Below are positions 58,501 through 64,000 of a DNA stretch of 64,000 bases, piece by piece. The translations under genes were made by a program, and so were the position numbers. Below the pieces are notes generated by a model. It made no database searches. It was not told the DNA's origin and worked only from the letters and a program-made list of their open reading frames with translations. This DNA comes from Agapanthus africanus (lineage: Eukaryota > Streptophyta > Magnoliopsida > Asparagales > Amaryllidaceae). The stretch is taken from assembly GCA_030015575.1 (NCBI GenBank), contig JASDDO010000006.1:204109632-204173631 (forward strand), in the 5' to 3' direction. Numbering within the stretch: the first letter of the stretch is position 1; each line of letters begins with the position of its first letter.

Positions 58501-59560
58501 CCCCCACGGCCTTAGCATCCATGCTAGCTCCGTTTGCAACTCTGAGGGTCATGTCACCTGCCTTCAAAACCCTACGGTTTCTCAACGCCTGCAAAGAATT
58601 ACAGATATGAGATCCTGATCCGGTATCCAATACCCAGGAAGTAGAGTTTATTGAAAGACAGTTTTCAATAACATACACACCTGAAGCTGAAGCCGCAACC
58701 TGCTTCAATTCCTGTGTCCTGGCTTTCCAAGCCCTGCAATCATTCTTCCAGTGACCTTTCTTATGACAATAGAAGCATTCTTCTTTATCCACAAGCTGCC
58801 CCGCTTTCTTTGTTGCCTTTGCTTTTCCCTTCGTATCCACTTTACTAACACCGCCCCTTGGTTTGGCGAAGGCTTTCTTCTTCTTTCCCTTGGCTTTCGC
58901 CTTGGACCTAGAAGAGGAAGATCCTCCTACAAACAAAGTGGATGTTTCCCTACCTTTCTGTAGGGTGCCCTCTGCACTCCTCAGCATGTTGAGGAGTTCT
59001 GAAAGTTCAACTTCTTTTTCTTGTAAGTTGAAGTTCAGTATAAACTGGGCGTAAGTGGAAGGAAGGGAGTGGAGAATTAAGTCAGTATAGAGCTCATTCT
59101 CCAACGTGGTTCCAAGTTCCGCGAGCTCCTCAATGAAGCCAATCATCTTAAGCACGTGTTCCGCTACCGATGATCCGATGGCCAGCCTTGCCGAAAATAA
59201 CTTCTTCGACACTTCGTATCTTGCGATACGAGATTGCTCTCCATACAGTTCTTTTGTATGGAGAAATATGGATTCAAGGTCCATATTCTCGTGCCTCCTC
59301 TGATGTTCGTTGTCCATCGAGGCAAGTACGAGGCACTTGGCCTTCGCGCTATCAATCTCCCAAGTCTTACGGATTTCCTTATCCGCGACGCTGGAGGTGG
59401 GACTTGGGACAGGGGGAGCTTTGGTGGTAAGAAGATACCCCAGCTTGTCGTAAGTGATTGCCATTTTGACATTCCTGAGCCAATCTTTATAGTTTGGCCC
59501 TGTCAGTATGTTTTTATCTAGAAGTAACTTAAGTCCAGTCATGTCGATTGGTCGCTGCAA
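55585..59560 (-). pseudogene. Af gag-pol polyprotein region
   Basis: This Copia polyprotein gene starts at an ATG at 59560 (- strand) and ends 14 bp before the 3' LTR. Order on the - strand: Gag (about 59560-58780) with a CCHC knuckle (about 58780-58740); protease with D-T-G-S-G (about 58625-58610); GAG-pre-integrase with H-C-R-L (about 58230-58130); integrase with H-S-D-V-C-G-P, T-D-D-F-S-R, R-S-D-R-G-G-E-Y (about 58050-57740); RT with K-W-I-F-K-R-K and Y-V-D-D-I-L-L (about 57035-56560); RNase H with F-A-D-S, M-E-A-E-Y and D-N-T-A-D-P (about 56080-55640). It is very similar to E1. About three breaks. Confidence 0.93.
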
Positions 59561-61636
59561 TTAGGAGAGAGAAGAAGAAACACTCAGCATGATGCTCTTG
59601 CAAGTTTAGATTGGTTTTTAATTTGTCTAAACAGGATGGCTCCCACTGTTTCTCGAATCCCTCCTTAAAACCAAAAAGGAAGAATTAGTCAGGATCAATC
59701 TCACCGTACAACACTTGCTTAACCGTTCGTCCAGGCTAGTGTCGGTACTTCGAGGGAGGTTTTCCAACGCTTTCGCGAAGTTCCTTAATTTAAGAACCTC
59801 TTTTCCCTGGGGGCGTAGCCCCGCTAACACCTTTCTAGACACCTACTAGGTTTATAGCATTGATCGTTAAGTGAGATATTTCCCGAGGAGTAGCATATAC
59901 TCAAAGTAGGATCGGGATCCAAATATCATCGCGTGACGAAACTGAAGGGATCCTACCAGAATCATCACACTCCAAATGGTATGCAACGCTAGCAAGTTTC
60001 AGTACTTATGAAACTCCCGATGTGGATTTTTGCCTCATGCTCTTATGACCTTGGCGTGAGGTCAAAATGTCATAAGTCACATGTCAAGTTCTTCCCATCA
60101 TTATCCAGGTTAATTTGAACCCACCCGTACATACCCTTGACGTTGGCCAAAATGGCAGTACGACTGTCTCAAACCAACGCATTCTATCTATGCAACAGAT
60201 AAATATCCGGCAGCTACCAATCACTATGCCTTGGCGTGAGGTCAAAATACATAGCTTGAATACTACCGAATATTTAACTGAAATGATGGAGGGCTACGGA
60301 TGGTTTTGGCAAAACCATGAACGTAGTGAACTTGATATAATCGATGGAACGAGATAGCTTTTAAAAGGACTGGCTCAAACTCCGCATTTTAAAAGTTTGT
60401 TTTGAAAAGAACCGAGTGGTTTTTCGAAAGTGTTCCAACGACTTTTACATGGTTTATTTTCTTGCATTAGTTCTTTTAATGCGTGATATTCTTGCATTAG
60501 TTCTTTTAATGCGTCCCATCATTTAAACCTACCATTGCAGAAAACAACCAAAATATGACGTACGCTTATGCCATTCGCATTCGCCACGGGGCCCCGTCAT
60601 TACCCGTTAGGTTACTTAACTAACGACAGAGCGGGGGCTGGGTTAGCGCGGCTGTAAAACATAAGCAACGCCTAAATAATATCATATATAGATATATTGC
60701 AATGATAGACATTTCAGATCACAGATGAACACATTGGATATACTAGGAACCCGCAATTCGTACGAGCCTGTAACGAAAAGCAGATTACACGGTCGCGGTG
60801 AATAGCCAAAACCCCACCCAAGACCCCTACGGGTGCGGCAAACTACCCGCCAAGTACCCGAAGCGAAGCAACCTCCCTCATCCCTGTGAGTAGGCCACTC
60901 GGCACTTCGGCATACCCGGTAGTTTGTGCACCCCCTCCATGGGTCTATCCTAGGAGCAAAAACAGTAAAAAGAAATTATACATTGACGGCTACAACCCCG
61001 ACCCGGTTGTGCGGCCATACAAATAATTATTACATCAATTTACAAATTTACATGAATTGAAAGAAAAGAAAACTCTCGTCTCACAACCCCCGGCTATTCA
61101 CCCGCGACAATCCAATGAATTCATATACACATTCCAATGACATTACAGATCACAGATTTGTATAACCCCCACTAATCGACATATAGCGATTAGTAGACGT
61201 TCAATACAAATATCACATCACAGAAAAACCCGTCAGCTTAAGTCTTTTAGAAGTTCGATCAAAAATACGGATTTATAGGCCCCAAACACAAAATTTTCGT
61301 TCTGGAAAATCTGGGCAGAAAATACATATTCCAAAAATCCCAAAACAACCCCATAAGCACTCTGCAAGAAGAATTTTCCCCGACCGAGTTAACTCGGCCG
61401 TGGAACCGCGGCGGGAGCATGCTCCCGCCGCGTTTCCGCGGCACATTGAACGATTCAGGGGATGAAATTTCTTGGGTGTTCACACAAAAGCCTGAGCCGA
61501 TTTTCAATATGAAATTTATCAACTTTTGAACAGAAAAAAATTTGGCAGAAACTTGACAGTTTTGGGTTCGTTTTGCGACTTTTCTTTGATCGATCTTCTA
61601 GCTACTTTGCTAACATGTTAGATAGAGTTTAACTAG
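59561..61636 (-). other. Af leader
   Basis: Untranslated leader on the - strand. Triple-loop array: 60224-60254 (CTATG/CATAG), 60126-60162 (CGTAC/GTACG) and 60042-60076 (CTTATGAC/GTCATAAG). Also the palindrome at 60586-60597, hairpin a at 61407-61432 (a 26-nt perfect palindrome), and a 30-bp direct duplication at 60455-60514. No gene seen. Confidence 0.8.
60455..60514. repeat. 30-bp tandem duplication in Af leader
   Basis: Units 60455-60484 and 60485-60514 share CTTGCATTAGTTCTTTTAAT followed by GCGT. E1 and A3 have one unit. Each unit contains the GCATTA/TAATGC hairpin (E1 4008-4026), so Af has two of them. Confidence 0.85.
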
Positions 61637-61648
61637 GCTCTGATACCA
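61637..61648 (-). other. Af primer-binding site
   Basis: GCTCTGATACCA on the + strand, one base from the 5' LTR. Initiator-Met type. Confidence 0.93.
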
Positions 61649-61649
61649 C

Positions 61650-63806
61650 TGTAAGTCCATGCTACCTCTCCCGGTACTTTCGGGCATGCGGAATTAGGTG
61701 AAAAACAATTTTCAAGAGGTGGTAACATGGACTCAAAACCGGATCTTTGTTAAATATCTAACTAACAACCTAACTAGGAGTTGTTAACTACTCGGTTAGG
61801 GGGTTATACCTTTCTTTCTTGATCTCCTTCGTCTTCAAGCCTCGATGGTTGTCCAGATCTGCTTCACTCCGTCGTCTCCTTGCGCCGAAGATAGATCCAC
61901 CTCGAAAGCTTCTACCTTTGGCTTCTTCTTCGATCTTTGAAGAAACTAGTTCACTTGGTTTGCTAAACCTTATGAACTAGAATGAGTAGAGAAGAGTGTG
62001 TTGGGATTTTACTCTATGGATCTTGGTTCTCAACACATGAGACAAATGAACCATAAACAAAAAGAGAGGGAGAGCAAAAGGAAGGAGATGAGAGCTCAAG
62101 AACAAGAGAGAGAATGAGAATGATAGAATGAGAAAGACTTTTCTCTCTTGGCTCTCATAATCCAAAACCATCATCACAAAAATAATAATCAAGTATTGTG
62201 TAAATGGTTTAAGCTACAATAGCCATATCATTTCATGCACTCATTTTGTATAAGAGAACAAGCAAGCAAAAGTTTTTGCCATGAAATGATAGCCATTGTC
62301 ACCATGATGGTCAACTAGTCCAATCTAGTCAACCGGTCAACAAAGTCAACAAGTCAACAAAGTCAACCCCTCAACAACCATGTCACCATAATACTTAATT
62401 TATATTATTTTTAATCATATATCATATTCTCATTAGGGTTAAGCAAAAAGTCTATAGTCAACAGTCAACGGTCAACAACCCTAATGAGAATCCTCTGCCT
62501 CTGTCTCTCCGTCAACTGTGCATACACACCCGCATCCGCGTTCCGAGAAACACGAATACATACTGGATAAATCCAATCCCAATACGTACACTAGGATCTG
62601 GCTTAAACCAAATCCTGCTAGTGTAAACTGTCCGGACACTGTACGTGCATAAGTGCATGGATGTGACCGAACCCTGTCGCAAAACATGTCGCAAAACCAT
62701 GCGACCTGTCGCAAAACCATGCGACCTCTACTGATTTTCCTGAAGGCGAATAGCTTTCTGTGTGGGACTCTAAAGACTCGACACTACGCTGGCAGTGGGT
62801 TTAACCACAGACCGCAAGCAGCACTAGCTATGCGTAACGGTCCCCAGGTAGAAGCCGACAAGAAGACTGACGAGGTGAAACCCATCTGAACTCCTACTGA
62901 GCCTGAATGTGACAATCTCCGTACAGTCCGGTCTGTTCGTCTGATACATCGCATGGTGGGCCTAGGGGGGCGGTAAACGTCAGTACCCTAATAGCGGTAC
63001 AAGTCATGTCGGAGTGAAGCCCAAAACACTCTGAGATAACACTGGAAGCCTACTAGTATATCTCGATTGCCCTGGCCAGGGACTACTCGTGTAATGGCTC
63101 TCCTAGACACAGCGCGATGTCAACCCCCAATACCGGGAGAGACGAATCCTGTCTAACCGTCACTGCCTCCAAGTGCATCGGGACTGCACCCAACTACCAT
63201 CTGTTTGCACGACTCCTTTGAGCCGTGGTAGGGTAGTAATCAAAGTACAGTGGGAACACACTCGAGGCAAAGTAACAGTGTCAAGTCAGCGGACTAAGCT
63301 GTACTCATGTCACCTGGGAACTGATAACTGACGATAGGTATAGTACCAACCGGTCAGTTCCCGACGAGTCCTGTCCAGTGTACTCATAACCTAACGAGCA
63401 CCCGTATACTATATCCAGTACGACGTACTGATGGCTGTGGGACAGACCATCTCCCACACTGGGATGAGAAGCGCATACGCTAGTCCACTCTGGAGTATCG
63501 ATGCCCTGTCTCGATAGTCCTGCGACTAGGGACCTGTATAAGGATGTGCTTATAGATTACCCAGCCCCCACTAGTGTGACTGCCATCACAACGCTGGTAA
63601 TCAAACAAAGATCCTAAGGGCTCCACTAATGTGTATAGGTGATATACTAAAATAAACACATGTACACATTGAAGTAGAAACAAACCAAGTAGCATACTAC
63701 TATATTGAGCAAGATTGTTTACACAAGGTGAATATCCCAAGCTTCCATTAAGTAATATACAAACTGGTATGATACAGTAATGGCCTCTAGGGCATATACA
63801 CTAACA
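61650..63806 (-). repeat. Af 5' LTR (2,157 bp)
   Basis: Same ends as the 3' LTR but 32 bp longer. The difference is a local expansion at 62675-62726 of a hairpin unit (TGTCGCAAAACCATGCGACC). W-box clusters are at about 62308-62368 and 62458-62478. Confidence 0.93.
62675..62726. repeat. Expanded hairpin unit in Af 5' LTR
   Basis: There is one partial unit (62675-62686) and two full units (62687-62706, 62707-62726) of a sequence that folds as GTCGCA/TGCGAC. The 3' LTR and E1 have one. The extra 32 bp equals the length difference between the two Af LTRs. Confidence 0.85.
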
Positions 63807-63811
63807 CTAAT

Positions 63812-64000
63812 AACATTCGTTCAGAATCAATGTATTTGTAATACAGGGTGACAGTGACCAACAGACTTGGCTGCAACAATTGCCCCGTTTTCTGCCTCAT
63901 GAAACTTATCACCCGTTCTCAGTTCTCTACCTATCTGTAGCCCTATGAAACAGATTACATTTCTAGGATCCGGATCTGGTATCACATACCTAGGACATAA
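63812..64000 (-). pseudogene. B-m2 degraded pol region, continuation (protease area)
   Basis: It resumes after the Af target duplication and matches B-m1 at about 33080-33260 (protease-region sequence near the S-W-V-F-D-T-G block) on the - strand. It runs off the window. Confidence 0.85.

Larger units (their letters stand above)
53446..63806 (-). mobile_element. Af: full-length - strand Copia-A element
   Basis: Af is 10,361 bp: 3' LTR 53446-55570 (2,125 bp), polypurine tract, gag-pol 55585-59560, leader 59561-61636, primer site 61637-61648, 5' LTR 61650-63806 (2,157 bp), CTAAT target duplication. LTR divergence is about 2% in the first 0.8 kb by eye, about 0.8 million years. It is structurally complete, with about three breaks in the coding frame. 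It lies inside B-m2. Confidence 0.95.

Overview
The window is flowering-plant intergenic DNA made almost entirely of nested LTR retrotransposons. I found no host gene, tRNA, rRNA or CRISPR array. The plant call rests on long Ty1/Copia elements whose LTRs start TGTTAG...TATGCCCTAGAGGCCATTACTGTA, which I recall as close to the LTR start of the Angela/BARE-1 lineage (TGTTGGAATTATGCCCTAGAGGC), on primer sites matching plant initiator-Met tRNA, and on W-box clusters in the LTRs. A large-genome monocot is plausible, but the species cannot be read from the sequence.

Layout. Two related Copia families are present. Family A has LTRs of about 2.0-2.3 kb, a leader of about 2 kb, and a single-frame gag-protease-integrase-RT-RNase H gene. 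Family B has LTRs of about 2.2 kb, a long leader and a heavily degraded coding region. (1) An old + strand A element (A-old) occupies 1-831, 10953-12632, 23997-25043 and 29372-30358. (2) E1, a young and nearly whole + strand A element (832-10952, target duplication CTATC), sits inside the gag-pol of A-old. (3) A non-coding LARD-like element with 4.5 kb LTRs (12633-23996, - strand) sits in the RT region of A-old. (4) A3, a - strand A fragment (25044-29371), sits in the 3' LTR of A-old. (5) A-old itself abuts the 3' LTR of a - strand B element (B-m1: 30359-36327 and 46950-48856). (6) B-p, a + strand B element (36328-46949, target duplication GTACG), lies in the leader of B-m1. (7) B-m2, another - strand B element (48857-53445 and 63812-64000), lies in the 5' LTR of B-m1 and begins with an inverted LTR fold-back. 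(8) Af, a - strand full-length A element (53446-63806, target duplication CTAAT), lies inside B-m2.

The most interesting signals are non-coding. The Copia leaders carry a series of stem-loops whose stems change in compensating pairs between copies. These include a 'triple loop': three hairpins per leader that present the same loop sequence, with the loop homogenised within each element but different between elements. Other signals are a 700-bp copied flank inside B-p with a conversion-like divergence pattern, an LTR fold-back palindrome, a leader block shared between Copia-B and the LARD-like element, and a B family whose copies are all degraded in similar ways, as if mobilised in trans.

Ages are rough. 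By eye the LTR pairs differ by about 0.7% (E1), about 2% (LARD-like, Af) and about 2-3% (B-p). At a commonly used grass rate of 1.3e-8 per site per year this means roughly 0.3 to 1 million years. Coding parts are described as fossils, with only an approximate count of breaks.
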